Source: Atrina japonica (lineage: Eukaryota > Mollusca > Bivalvia > Pterioida > Pinnidae). From it: 64,000 bases of DNA. This document shows positions 39,645 to 50,795 of the stretch, piece after piece; positions within the stretch are counted from its first letter, which is position 1, and each line of letters begins with the position of its first letter. The DNA lies in assembly GCA_030159075.1 (NCBI GenBank), contig BROG01000248.1:252001-316000 (forward strand). Direction: 5' to 3'. The notes under the pieces were generated by a model. The model saw only the letters and a list, made by a program, of their open reading frames with translations. It had not been told where the DNA came from and did no database searches. Position numbers and translations under genes: made by a program.

Positions 39645-40278
39645 CTTTAAGATATCATATGATATATGTCTGAACCAAATATGGTGTGCCAAGGTGAAGA
39701 ATAAGTTGACACAACAGGGTCTTGTTGGAGAAATGACGAACAGCCATGCCACCTGTATTAGACAATCATACATGCATGAAAACCAATGCACTACCAAGAA
39801 ATAGCAATACTAACATATTATATACTTTAAGAAATAATATTTTGACCAAAACTAAAAATAATCAGCTGATCTGCAAAGGGAGATAACCTAATAAACTTCT
39901 ATAAATATATACATAATACCAAACTTGTCCAAAGTTATAATGCTCAAGACAAGGAGCCTTAACTATTACTGGTCAGGGGTCATTAGGTGACATTGGCAAA
40001 ATTTAAATATGAATTGTAACAATTAGGGCTTCCATTTTTAATTAAGATTATTTAATGATTTTTCAAATTCAAACAAAACATGAAGCCATTGAAGGTGTCG
40101 ACTTGGCCTTGGGAATAGTCAATACTGTAGTCTGTACAGTTTCATCGTCAGATCGTGCTGAAACGCAGCAAATAGAATACACAATAAAGATATAAAAGTT
40201 ACTTACATAAACCAAATATACATCCCATCATCTTACGTACAGTGCTTTAAATAAAAGTACACTCATAGTTGCCGCCAT
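39645..40278 (-). CDS. Probable first two coding exons of a membrane/secreted protein
   Basis: Exon 1, 40278-40237: AAAATGGCGGC start context, MAATMSVLLFKALY, donor GTAAGA. Exon 2, 39752-39645: after CTAATACAG, phase 0, VAWLFVISPTRPCCVNLFFT followed by LAHHIWFRHISYDILK, donor GTAAAT. Together a 50-residue hydrophobic N-terminus, i.e. a signal anchor or signal peptide. These are probably the 5' exons of the same gene whose 3' exons are at 33.9-36.9 kb; exons between could not be fixed. The local sequence upstream is more GC-rich (40.25-40.35 kb), fitting a promoter. Confidence 0.5.
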
Positions 40279-40721
40279 TTTTACTTCTTTACACGTGGAA
40301 TCCGCATTTTTTGTTCACTACTGTGCATGCGTGGCACAATTGCACCGTGTCCGAAATGTATTTTAGAATTCAAAATACGAAAAGACGGCTTCAAACTGAA
40401 AACAAATGTGTTTTCCTAATGGCATGAAAACTCTAAAGAACTCCCGATATCGGGTTTGGTGTATTCCGAATGTAAAATACATGGTTGCCCCTAATGATAT
40501 TCTACATGGTTGCCCCTACTGATATTCGTCAGATTGGTTGAACATTCGGAATTCATCGCAGTATTCGAATATTCCTAAAAGTAATATGAATTAAGGCAAA
40601 GCCTTGAAAGCGAGCGCAGCTTGGTCATTGTTTGGAAAATTTTTAAAAGTAAAACTTTTTAGTGAAGTACTCATGTATCGATACATCTTACAAATGTTAA
40701 TAATGATATGCTGCTCCACCG

Positions 40722-41018
40722 ATACCACATTCAATCCAATAAGCATCCATGTCCCTATTTATAAGCTTATAAGCACCCCTCCCCTTTTTACACATGATAA
40801 CGTACCTTTCCTGGCCAATTGACAAGGCAATGTAAATAACAGTTATCTCTAGCCCCATACAACACAAGAATGTCAAAAGGTGTCCACTGTATTAACTACA
40901 ACAATTTTACCACCGATCCTTGTAAAGAATTAAATGCTTTTCTTCAGTTTGACTATTGATTAGTTCCAATAAGCGCCCACATTTTTTCCGTAGGCGCTTA
41001 TTGGGTAGAATACGGTAT
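40722..41018. mobile_element. MITE family G, complete copy
   Basis: Left GATACCACATTCAATCCAAT then AAGCATCC is inverted relative to right GGCGCTTATTGGGTAGAATA then CGGTAT. About 297 bp. Lies upstream of the minus-strand gene start at 40278. Confidence 0.7.
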
Positions 41019-44000
41019 TGGCAATACGAGACATACATGTAATGAGTGGCATTGTGCTACAGATCCCGCATTTTCCGGTTTTTCTTGACGCTTTGTCAAA
41101 CTTTTATAAAGTTTCTATGTTGCCTGTGATAGAGCAGTAAATGTTCATAGATAAACCAAAATTCTACACCTTTCCTCGCGATTATTGCATTAAGACAATG
41201 AGACAACAGGCTGACGGCAAGTGCAAACTACTGATTTATATATACATGTTGCGAATTTTTGTCAAATTCTGGTGGTTGATTTGATTGGCCAATGGAATAA
41301 CTTTCAAGAAATACTGCTAGCGCTGGTATAGTGAAAACTGTCCTAGGTCTTACTTATGCTTTCAAACCAGCAGTATAGAGAGCCTAGGCTTTATTTATCA
41401 GTGGTCAAACGTATTTGTTTGTGATCGCTCAAAATATGCACCAAACAGGAACAAAAATTAGGCAGAAAATAGCCAATTTCATGTTTAATCAATCATGAGA
41501 AAAATTAATCCATGGCTTAATGAATTATTGACTAATGGCAGGGTAAGCCCTGGTAAATACATCTGTATACTAAAAAAAGCATCAAAATGCCAACATTCAA
41601 CAAGACTCTCAAATGTATCACAATTAGAAGACCATTAAAGTGCATATGTTACATTAAAACAATTTTGTTGATCGGTTCATGGTGAAGAAATGATCAATCT
41701 GTAATTGACAATCTGATGACAAGTGTAGTGTCAATTTAAAAAGTCATTGGAGAAAACAAACAACTCAAGCAAGGACACACATCTCTCTCCGTGTCTCTCA
41801 CGGAAGAGGGGCAATTAATTATTCATCAAGGTAAAGCAAGCAAGGAAGGTTTATCAGACTTATATGTTCTTGTTCTTTTTTTTTCCACCAATAACATGTT
41901 TAAACCTAAAATTTCATTGTTCTGTAAATTTGTTATTATAAGGTTGGGTGTACTAAAGTCAACTAAAATATTCATCAGTTCCTCTTCAGATGTAATGATT
42001 ATTTTTTCTTTAAATATGTATCATTTGAAATCAAAATATAACAATGTAGATCTACAGTTAAATTGGTCACATAGAAATTCAATATAGAGAAGTAAGTAAG
42101 TTGTGTACCGGCATAAGATTAGTAGTCAAATATTATGATACGTCAAAGAAGTCAAAAGGCTTAGTTCGATGTTTAACCAGTGATTCCAATGAATTCATGA
42201 AGACCAAAATATAGGCTACTGGAAGTAAAATAAAAATATCACAGCAAAATGATATGTATGTAGAGCAGCTATATTTTATTATAAAGTAAATAAAGTGCAT
42301 TTTCTTTTCCCTTTTTTTTGAGGGGAGAGGGGAGCTTTAAATTAAATTTCAGATAATTATTCACTTGTTCTTTTATCTTCATATAATAATTTCTGTATGG
42401 CTATGGAAGTATTAAAAACCTATATAGAAAGTTTGTATCGGCTAATTTATTTTCTACTGTAAAGTTGTACACAATTTAAAAAAATGTTTCTGCAGGATGA
42501 CCGAGTTTCTTACCCTTAGAAAGTAGCTAATCTGTCATGTTTGTCGAAATTTACTGTTATCTTTTACGTCAGTAAATTGATACAGTCTTTCATTTGAAGC
42601 GTTCACAGTTACTATGTTAATGTTAATTCCATCATATTTTTTGTTAGTGAAATTGATTCCAAAATAATTCCACATTAATAACCGATAGTAAAATGGTATG
42701 ATACGAGAGAGTATTTCGATCTCCGTGAGAGAAACCCAGAAATGACCTCATGTGACTTGCAATAGTAGGACTCTCGTAAACAAGATAATTGCAACATGAG
42801 TACATCTCAATATTCTCAAAATAGATTGTCAGTTCATTTTTTTTAACTTATTTTGAAATTAACAAGTTAAGAAATATCCGATGTCTGGCGCGAGTCCTAC
42901 CATCCAGCGTAACTGAGCATGTCGGATTAGCAAAGCCATTAACGCCCTTGGTCGGAACTCTTCATTTCTGGTAGGTAAAAAATGACGTCAGCTTGGAGAC
43001 GCTGTTAACCAGTTTTTAAAAATCCGGTGTGCGATTAGTAAGGACTTATTTGCCTTCGTACTATTTTTAAAATTTTTTCATGGTGTGATATATGATCACA
43101 AATATTGTTTTTGACCTTCTCGATAAAAATGCAATATTCATCGCGAACTTGACCCGGGACTGTTAGACGAAAGTTTTTTTGCTCATAGTATGTGTAAATT
43201 TGACCTATTTGTTCTTACACATATGCATAACCATAAAAGCTCGCTTCGCGAGCGGCGCGAAGCGCTGCTCGAGCTGCGCTCGCTATAATGTCATTTTGCA
43301 GTGTATCATTTTGAATTGTACGCGTTGTATCAAAATCAATTTTGCAAAATAAAATTTTAATTTGTCCATAATCATGATAATGTGCTTACATCGTTGATTT
43401 GACGATAATTTGTGATAGTTCAGTAGTTTTGACCTGAAATTAAAACAGTAATGCGCTTTAAAAGGGATGATTTTAGTGTATGTAATCAATTTAAAGGCTT
43501 TTCAGAGCATATAAAAATCACAAATTTTCTGGATCCACTCATGCAATGCTCTTGTAAGATTTTTGTTTGTTGAACTTCAGTCTATTTTTGGTAAACGATT
43601 AGGTTGTCAATTAAATAAAATCTTAAGGATAAAAACTAGTCGCTAGGTAAAAATTAACTTTCTGGGCCACGGGAAAACAGTGATTTTGTATATGGAAGTT
43701 AGAGAATAACTCTGCCGGCTTCCGAATTGGATAATTTCAAAATATATCTCTGGAGCATACTCCCGATCCCCTAGCCATCGTTGAATTCCACTTCGATTTA
43801 AGGTTAAATTAATTTTAAAAGCGATGAAGATAAGGAAGCCGCAATCCTACCCCCAATTCCGAGTTACTTTCTGCTGAATTAACATTCTTATGAGAAAGTT
43901 AATCAATTACGGTGATTTTTTAGCCGATCGCCAGGCGGATTTTCGCGTCTAATACACAGAAAAATGCATATATTCCAAATTTCAATCATTTCCTGAAAAA

Positions 44001-44530
44001 AAAATGCATAAATCCAGATTCCGAACGAAATGTTGCATCACAATTAATTCAACACATATTAGAATTATGGCACATGAGTGTCCAGTGGGATTTTGATGCG
44101 GTAGCGCAGTGAGAGTGCGGAAGTCGGAAAATAACCCCCCCCCCCCCAAAAAAAAAATAAATAAAATGAAATAAAATAAAAATGAAAAGAAACATCACGC
44201 TCCGCTCGGACAGATATCCTATGCTTGCGCTCTCTCAAACTTTAAACCATCTGATGATGTATTAAAACCCCCCTGAATATTTTGTTGATCCGCCAGTGGG
44301 TAGTATTTCCACATATGGAAATAATACGGGTAAGATACCAGTTTTTGTAAGATTGTTAAAAGCCACCCGTATTTTCATTTTTTTACATCCTGTATTTGAT
44401 GCGATATTTGAAAATTATTCTATCAATATACTCAATTGACTATTCCGTCGTCTTGACATGGAGGTGATGTGAAATAAAGAAGTTTGTCATGAATTGTGTT
44501 TACTAAAAAAAACCCAGTAACATAACGATA
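41019..44530. other. Non-coding interval, no gene seen
   Basis: AT-rich with scattered low-complexity runs; a GC-rich palindromic block at 43236-43284 is listed separately. At 44060-44300 there is a poly-C/poly-A tract and TTGATCCGCC resembling the MITE end at 28660. No supported coding sequence. Confidence 0.4.
43236..43284. repeat. GC-rich nested palindrome in AT-rich DNA
   Basis: GCTCGCTTCGCGAGCGGCGC followed by GAAGCGCTGCTCGAGC and TGCGCTCGC. It contains several overlapping palindromes (CTCGCTTCGCGAG, AGCGCT, GCTCGAGC). A shorter relative, AAAGCGAGCGCAGCTTGGTC, is at about 40606. Confidence 0.7.
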
Positions 44531-44531
44531 A

Positions 44532-45575
44532 TATGATAGTACAGATCACTTTAAAGGAGATTCCTACCCTGAATACTGTATTTGACGAAATTATGCACAT
44601 ATCACTTTAAATGAGGTTTCTATTCTCTATACTCTATTTGACGAATTCATGATAGTTCAGATCAGTTTAAAGGACGTATCTACCCTGAATACTCTATTTG
44701 ACGAAATAATGAAAGTTTAGATCATTTATAAGGAGGTCTCTATGTTAAAACTCTATTTGACGAATTTATGATAGTTCAGATCAGTTTAAAGGAGGTTTCT
44801 ACTCTTTATGCTCTATTTGACAAATCATGATGGTTCAGATCACTTAAAATGAGGTTCTATCCTGAATACTCTATTTGACGAAAAAAATATTGTTCAGATC
44901 ACTTTAATGGAGGTTTCTAACATGAATACTCTATTTGACGAAATAATGATAGTTCAGATCAGTTTAAAGGAGGTCTCTATGTTAAAACTCTATTTGACTA
45001 ATTTATGATAGTTCAGATCAGTTTAAAGGAGGTCTCTATGTTAAAACTCTGTTTGATGAATTTATGATAGTTCAGATCACTTTAAAGGAGGTCTCTATGT
45101 TAAAACTCTATTTGACGAAATAATGATAGTTCAAATCACATTAAAGAAGGTCTCTATGTTAAAACTCCAATTGACGAAATAATGATAGTTCAGATCAGTT
45201 TAAAGGAGGTCTCTATGTTAAAACTCTATTTGACTAATTTATGATAGTTCAGATCACTTTAAAGTAGGTCTCTATGTTAAAACTCTATTTGACGAAATAA
45301 TGATAGTTCAGATCACTTTAAAGGAGGTCTCTATGTTAAAACTCTATTTGACTAATTTATGATAGTACAGATCACTTTAAAGGAGGTCTCTATGTTAAAA
45401 CTCTATTTGACTAATTTATGATAGTTCAAATCACTTTAAAGGAGGTCTCTATGTTAAAACTCTATTTGACTAATTTACGATAGTTCAAATCACTTTAAAG
45501 GAGGTCTCTATGTTAAAACTCTATTTGACGAAATGATGATAGTTCAGATCACATTAAGGGAGGTCTCTATGTTAA
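44532..45575 (+). repeat. 59-bp tandem array, about 18 copies
   Basis: Unit built from ATGATAGTTCAGATCACTTT, AAAGGAGGTCTCTATGTTAA and AACTCTATTTGACGAAATA. Copies in the left third are more diverged (CCTGAATACTC replaces ATGTTAAAACTC) and later copies are very alike, indicating recent growth from the right. Inverted single half-units follow at 45602-45635 and 45790-45816. No coding potential. Confidence 0.9.
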
Positions 45576-45599
45576 AAATAAGTAGTATTGTAGAACTGC

Positions 45600-45820
45600 A
45601 ACCACCTTTAAAGTGATCTGAACTATCACATTATTTCCAAATAGATTATTAGGGAAAACACGCCTTTGAAGTGCCTGGAACAAGCATATCATCATGGTTA
45701 TGGTCACATAAAAATTATATTATGCGAAATGGATTTTGTTTTGACGTTCCAAATAAAAGAAAAATATACATAACGCAGCAATTGTCAAACCTCCTTTAAA
45801 CCAATCTGAACTATCATCGA
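45600..45820 (-). repeat. Inverted solo copies of the 59-bp unit core
   Basis: ACCTTTAAAGTGATCTGAAC then TATCA (45603-45630) and CCTCCTTTAAACCAATCTGA then ACTATCAT (45789-45816) are reverse-strand copies of the AGTTCAGATCACTTTAAAGG core of the adjacent array. Confidence 0.8.
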
Positions 45821-45966
45821 CCGCATAAATGTGTAACTATGGGTCAACTACCTACATCCGTCTGAGAGAAATCATAAGGCGTGAAATCAGTACGATAGAG
45901 GATTGTTATAAAAGAAAAGGATGAGAATAAAAGTTTTAATTTGACATCAACGTACGACCAAATCGA

Positions 45967-46232
45967 GCTGACCTGGCTCAGTCGGTAGCGCGCTCGACTC
46001 TGGATCGTGAGGTCGTGTGTTCGAGTCCCGCCCGCGGCAGGTTTGTTTCCTGTACTTCGGATGAGACAGTAAAACTCGAGGTCCCATGTCACAGTAGGTG
46101 TCGGCACATTAAAGAACCGTCACTGCTCAATGGCCGTAAGTGCCGAGCATAGGCCAAATTTGAAGCCCTTCACCGGCATTTGGTGACGTCTCCATATGAG
46201 TGTAATATTCTTGAATGGGATGTTAAACAAAC
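45967..46232 (+). mobile_element. tRNA-derived SINE, near complete
   Basis: Pol III A box TGGCTCAGTCGG (45974-45985) and B box GTTCGAGTCCC (46019-46029), followed by a body with CACTGCTCAATGGCC, GCCGAGCATAGGCC, AGCCCTTCACCGGCATTTGG, TGACGTCTCCATATGAGTG and a GGGATGTTAAACAAAC tail. This body is the common bivalve/gastropod SINE type. Confidence 0.9.
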
Positions 46233-46513
46233 GACCAAATCTTTTAATCAAAGTGCATATTTATAAATCCTACTTAAAGAATCTTCGGGGCAGACATTGT
46301 TATGTACGTTTACACTAAGATACAGACTGATAAATTTTCTGTTTTAATTTTTACACATATATTTTTATACATATAGGAATGATGTGATTAAAGTATCATG
46401 AATGCAGGTTATTGTGGCGTAATCTACAGATATATTGGAGATATTTTTTTTATTAACACTACCGACGAAATATAAAGTATTACAGCTTTTTATAACGCTG
46501 TTGCTATACAATA

Positions 46514-46550
46514 TCAGCGATATATAAAGCTAATATTTATATATCGCTGA
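46514..46550. repeat. Perfect 15-bp hairpin
   Basis: TCAGCGATATATAAA (46514-46528), 7-nt loop, then TTTATATATCGCTGA (46536-46550). One arm (TATATATCGCTGA) recurs at about 51604-51616, just after the left virus-like gene block, so the two may mark its limits. Confidence 0.7.
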
Positions 46551-47093
46551 CAATATGTTGCTCTCAATCCGGAATTCCATCTGTTTTCAGTTTGAAAAAT
46601 AGTAAGCACCAAAACTTTTTAAACTGGTTCTCGGTTATATTTCCGCTTTGCTCTACCATAGGCTTACTTTCTTTTTTCTTTCGTGGAAAGTGGATGTGTC
46701 TGCCACGTATTTTATTTGACCTAAGCCTAATTATCCAGCTTTCGAGGACTGGATTCTTAACTTGACTTTCGGTAAGTTTGTAGGCCTACTACAGTACTAG
46801 TAATACTAAATCATTCTATTTTTTATATCATAAAAAAAAAATTACTGTTGCTGCGTATATTCGGTTCCAATAAGCTGGTCCCCGTCTGACTACTAGTTAG
46901 TAAGTTACACTTTTTAAATTTTATTGACCACATTATCATCTCTGTGAGTGTGACTGTTATTCTGCCGGTAATAAAGTGGTACTCAGTACGTACCGAAACA
47001 GAGTTTATCTTCACACAAGTTGAACCTAAACAGATATATACTATAGCAGTTTAATTATCTCACAGATTCATTTCTTCCATAGAATGTCTTTGT

Positions 47094-47325
47094 TCTAACC
47101 GAAACGGGCTTGGTCAGTTAGTGACGAATTATCGGAACGAAGTCTCTATCGATCGCTGCCACTACTCTAACCGAAACGGACTGATATTAGTTAAACATCT
47201 TCTCAAAATTATTCATTTAATTGTAATAAAATAGTTCAACGTAAAATAAATGCTTTTTGATATAATTTCATCCAGTTGTGACTAGATCTATGTCATTACG
47301 TTCACTTCAGTAACCGAAACGGACC
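47094..47325 (+). repeat. Three AACCGAAACGG motifs left of the virus-like block
   Basis: TCTAACCGAAACGGGC (about 47094), CTCTAACCGAAACGGACTGA (about 47166) and AGTAACCGAAACGGACCC (about 47311). Spacing is irregular. Function unknown; the GAAAC word resembles interferon-response elements only superficially. Confidence 0.55.
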
Positions 47326-47374
47326 CAATTCCTTTTCGACTTGGGAATATTTGTGAATATTTGTGTTTAGTAAA

Positions 47375-47600
47375 ATAAGTGTCCTGACGCGAAAATTGTT
47401 TTTTTTTTCTTAATCGTTTTCACGCAAAATTGGTTTTCCTATATAAGGTTCTTTTTCACCATAAAAAGTTTTTCACCTTTTTTTATATTAATCGTTTTCA
47501 TGCAAAATTGGTTTTCCTATAAAAAAATTTTGTTTTTCACCTTTTTTTTTAGTATTCATCGTTTTCGCTCAAAATTGGTTTTCCTATAATAAGGTTGCTT
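47375..47600 (+). repeat. Three degenerate repeats upstream of the F-box-like ORF
   Basis: ATCGTTTTC followed by GCAAAATTGGTTTTCCTATA recurs at about 47413, 47490 and 47556 (spacing about 78 and 66 bp), each followed by a TTTTTCACC tract. T-rich. It lies just before the first ORF of the left viral block and could be a promoter array or a worn terminal repeat. Confidence 0.6.
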
Positions 47601-47698
47601 TTTTCACCATAATAATTTTACTCAACACCCCCCATTAAAATTTTCCTCCATTTTTTTTTATATTTAATCCCAAAATAACGATAACTTTTTAACAAATC

Positions 47699-48145
47699 AT
47701 GGCAGAAGCGAACCAACCTCTATCCGAAAATTGGAAATTTCTTCCACACGAAATGAAATTAGAAATTTTTTTGAAGTTACCCGTTTCCAAACTGAAAGAA
47801 TTAGATCTTCCTAATAAAGACGCGTGGTGCATTTACAACCAAAAATTTCCTCGTGAAAAATGGAACGAAGATAAAGATTGGATGATAACTCTCGAACGTC
47901 GAAAGTGTTGGGAAGTAAAAGAAGAAAAAGAATATACCATCTGGAGTGAAGAAGATTATCCCCAAAGGGGTGAAAAAGTAGATTGGGTAGAAGTGGAGAG
48001 GTTACCACAGCGTGATGCTATATTCGATGTTAATTGGGAAAAGGTTTACGAAGGTGATGATTCTACATATGAAGGGTTAATGGAAATGCTTAAAGAAAGT
48101 GCTAAAGACCCACATGAAGATTATCCCTATAGTGTACATGTATAA
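47699..48145 (+). CDS. F-box-like protein of the left viral block
   Basis: An intact 148-codon ORF with a clear ATG after an AT-rich leader. Residues about 14-50 (FLPHEMKLEIFLKLPVSKL, then KELDLPNKDAWCIYNQKF) fit an F-box: LP.E....IF..L....L..L...N. F-box proteins bind Skp1 and bring substrates to SCF ubiquitin ligases; several animal viruses carry them. The rest is Trp/Glu/Lys-rich and acidic with no domain I recognise and ends YSVHV. Codon use is AT-rich like the left block. The F-box call is by pattern only; membership in the viral element is inferred from position. Confidence 0.5.
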   Translation: MAEANQPLSENWKFLPHEMKLEIFLKLPVSKLKELDLPNKDAWCIYNQKFPREKWNEDKDWMITLERRKCWEVKEEKEYTIWSEEDYPQRGEKVDWVEVERLPQRDAIFDVNWEKVYEGDDSTYEGLMEMLKESAKDPHEDYPYSVHV

Positions 48146-48189
48146 TATGGTAATATATTAGGGATGTTTTATATAAAATATAGAGAAAA

Positions 48190-48535
48190 AGACTTTTTTT
48201 TAAAGAAGAGTTGCTGCGCTTATTTTTGGATGCTTTTCATACTGACGAATTATTAAATATGATATCTCCATTTGTTTCTAAAAATACGAAGTCTACTATT
48301 ATCGATTTGTATTTGCATTTTTTAAAATTAGAATGGAGAGTATAATATTTATGTTTATATTTGAAAAATTTGGCGGTTATTACAATACGCTCAAGATGAA
48401 AGTACGGACTATGGAGTATTAAAATTTTATAAAAGTTTGAGGTTGATTGGTGCACTTTCATTTGATAGGGATTTTGCTATACAGATGAAGAAATTACGTG
48501 ATGATTGTATAAAAATATCGGTAATAGAATGCTGA
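48190..48535 (+). pseudogene. Broken small ORF, left viral block
   Basis: Two protein-like stretches in different frames: EELLRLFLDAFHTDELLNMI continuing to KLEWRV and a stop (48200-48345), then YAQDESTDYGVLKFYKSLRL continuing to a stop (about 48384-48533). Helical and acidic/Leu-rich. No relative among the right-block genes was found. Probably one gene with at least one frameshift. Confidence 0.4.
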
Positions 48536-48839
48536 TTAAAACGTTAATTTTTTTTAAAAAATATGCGGAAAAATTAATGAAATGACTTTAAAAAATTTGC
48601 ATCTAAAGATAAAATTAAAAATGGAATACGTAACAATCAAGTATTTTGATGAAAGTTAATTATCTATTGGACAACATAGAACAATAACCAAATCCCATTC
48701 CTTTCATATGATAAATATTTTATATGATGGATAACCTTTTTTCGTACAAACTCCTAAATTATTTTCGCTCGGTGTTTTTGCAAATTGAGATTCAACCACA
48801 AACCAATTAAACAATTATAGTTTGTCATTCGTATGTTTT

Positions 48840-49263
48840 GATGAGAGTAAGGGTAAGAATGACAAAGAAGAAAAAAATATTGAGATGATTGAGAAAATTA
48901 CCCAATTTATTCGAACGGCAAGGTTTTTCAAGGAATCATCCTTCCTCATTTCATCGGATAATAGTCGACGAACCCCTTTTAACGCAATTCCAACGCTTCC
49001 ACATATGATTGCCACGAGTTGAAGAGGAAATGCCATAGGAACTGCGAAACCTATACCGCTAACGATGATACCTCCGGATATTAATGAAGTATCTACACCA
49101 TCCGTAGCATTTAATCTTCTTTTATATTTTTATATAAAGATCGACGAGTTTCGATTTCTCTTCTAAAATTTGTTTCGATTTCACCGATCTTTTGCAGTCT
49201 GTAATTTTGACCGCTATCCTCACACGATGATTCGAGTGAGGGGTATAAATTTTCTTTGTTCAT
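48840..49263 (-). pseudogene. Membrane/coiled-coil protein, left copy, frameshifted
   Basis: Starts MNKENLYPSLESSCED at 49263 and is collinear with the right-block gene at 57502-58064: YRLQKIGEIE, then the shared KYKRRLNATDGVDTSLISGG, a hydrophobic stretch, and GIALKGVRRLLSDEM. A frameshift lies in the A-rich run at about 49130. Coding similarity fades after about 48900, so the C-terminal part of the right copy is missing. Confidence 0.7.
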
Positions 49264-49291
49264 ATTTTTATTTCAAATTTATTTTATTTGT

Positions 49292-49698
49292 TTAATTTAT
49301 AGCGATCAGTCCGCTGATACTTCCGTTTTTAGAAGTTTTATTAACTGTGAAATTTATGATATCCCCCTCGTGTACTTCTAAAGGAGGATTAACCATTTTA
49401 ACACCTGAGGTTGTATAAGTAGATTTTTCCACGTCTTTTAATTTTAAAGATACATTTAATTCACCTACTAACCCTAATTTTATTAAATAACTAATATGGC
49501 TAATACCATATATCCTGGAGATTTCCTTTTTCCTTTTCGACATTCCATCTGAAAAGTGTGGTTTATCCTTCTCATTTTCATGAGGTAATTTATATCTTCT
49601 TTAAGTTCTTTTTTAAATTCTTCCTTAAATTCCTCCTTAATTTCTTCCTTGAATTGTTTTTCTTCCAGATCTTTGTAAAAATATCTGCTCATAGACAT
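49292..49698 (-). pseudogene. Beta-rich structural-like protein, left copy, frameshifted
   Basis: Homologue of the right-block gene at 58092-58475. N-terminal part MSMSRYFYKDLEEKQ with an expanded acidic/basic run (EEFKEEFKKELKE), then a frameshift at about 49520, then LGLVGELNVSLKLKDVEKST and PPLEVHEGDIINFTVNKTS. The C-terminal SGLIAIN parallels NGVVVLAI in the right copy. Expansion of the EEFK run is specific to this copy. Confidence 0.75.
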
Positions 49699-49710
49699 GT
49701 TTTTTTTTAT

Positions 49711-50141
49711 TTCACATTTTTTAAAAATTCTAAAGCTATATGAATTGGTCGTCCATGGTTGTCAACTATTTCTCCATTTTCATCTTTAGCTTCCAACCAT
49801 AATTCTGTAATTCTATCTCGTTTTAATCTCACGAACTCTGGCTGTTAAAAATCAACATGGTATAACTCGGAAAATTTTACGTTTGGACATGGTATACTTT
49901 TAACGATTGTGCTTGGTTGCCCATTGTAAAAATGTCCTACAACATCTTTGGAATGAAAATTTATTAGTTTTAGAGGTGTTAAATCTATAGGTTTCCATGC
50001 CTTGGCAGAAAGTCCTCTGTTAAGTCTGTCTAAAGACAACTCAATAAATCCTAATATTTTATTTAGTTTATGCGGTAAAACAAGTTTAATATTTGGACTA
50101 GGTAGCATTATTAACATTGCATCATTACTATTGATGAACAT
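49711..50141 (-). pseudogene. Penton-like conserved protein, left copy, truncated with stop
   Basis: Collinear with right-block 58442-59166 but lacking its first third. Shared blocks: KILG, IPCPNVKFSELY (against LPCPNVKFSELY), RLKRDRITELWLEAKDENGE, then VDNHGRPIHIALEF. An in-frame TAA at 49845 interrupts it. The shared ending (a charged strand, D-x-x-G turn, then a hydrophobic strand) looks like the edge of a beta-sandwich capsid protein; the exact family is not certain. Confidence 0.7.
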
Positions 50142-50159
50142 TTTCTTTGTGTAGGGTGA

Positions 50160-50795
50160 AGGCGCTTTTTTTTAATCTATGGTTGTATGCCCTACTTTAG
50201 TAAGACCTATTTTAAGATATAAAAAATCTCAGATACCAAAGTATAAACCAATAGAATGTCCAGGACATAGATACAAATCCGGTAAAAATGGACAAACACG
50301 GACCTCTGGAAACCAAGAGGTGGGATCAGGTGCCATGAAGGAGTAAGCATCCTCTGTCGACCGGTCACACCCGCCGTGAGTCCACAGTCAAGTCCAATGA
50401 AACACGTTAGGAGTGTATCCTCGTCACAATTGGTACAGACGTCTCAACAACCGCCAACTAAAAGGCAATTCAACATTTCACTTAGTGAAACAGAGTAGTC
50501 GCAAACAAGACTATTATACCGACCGTAAAATTTGCGGAACGTTGACATTAAACGCGGTTTTTGATATCCCTGTGTCAATAATTTGTCAGTGAGTAGTTTA
50601 CCTCTGTATATGAAATCTTCATATGTTGTACACGCCCTGATCTGATATTATATTATACAACCCATTCCACATGTGTATAGATTTAACAACTACATACCAA
50701 TCACCTGCAGTATTATCTATTTAGCTCGTTAACTTTACAGGCTCATCGATATTCGTTATTAAATGATACATTTTTTAATAAGTATATAATTAAAA
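50160..50795. repeat. Dispersed bivalve repeat inserted in the left viral block
   Basis: The tract includes GGACAAACACGGACCTCTGG, CCAAGAGGTGGGATCAGGTG and TCGACCGGTCACACCCGCCG. This is a sequence I recognise as widely repeated in mussel/oyster genomic data. It lies where the right block has only a 37-bp gap between divergent genes, so it is an insertion or replacement. Borders are approximate (about 50236-50720). Confidence 0.55.

Noticed and set aside
45967..46040. tRNA gene
   Set aside because: A and B boxes are present but the acceptor and anticodon stems do not fold well, and a SINE body follows directly.
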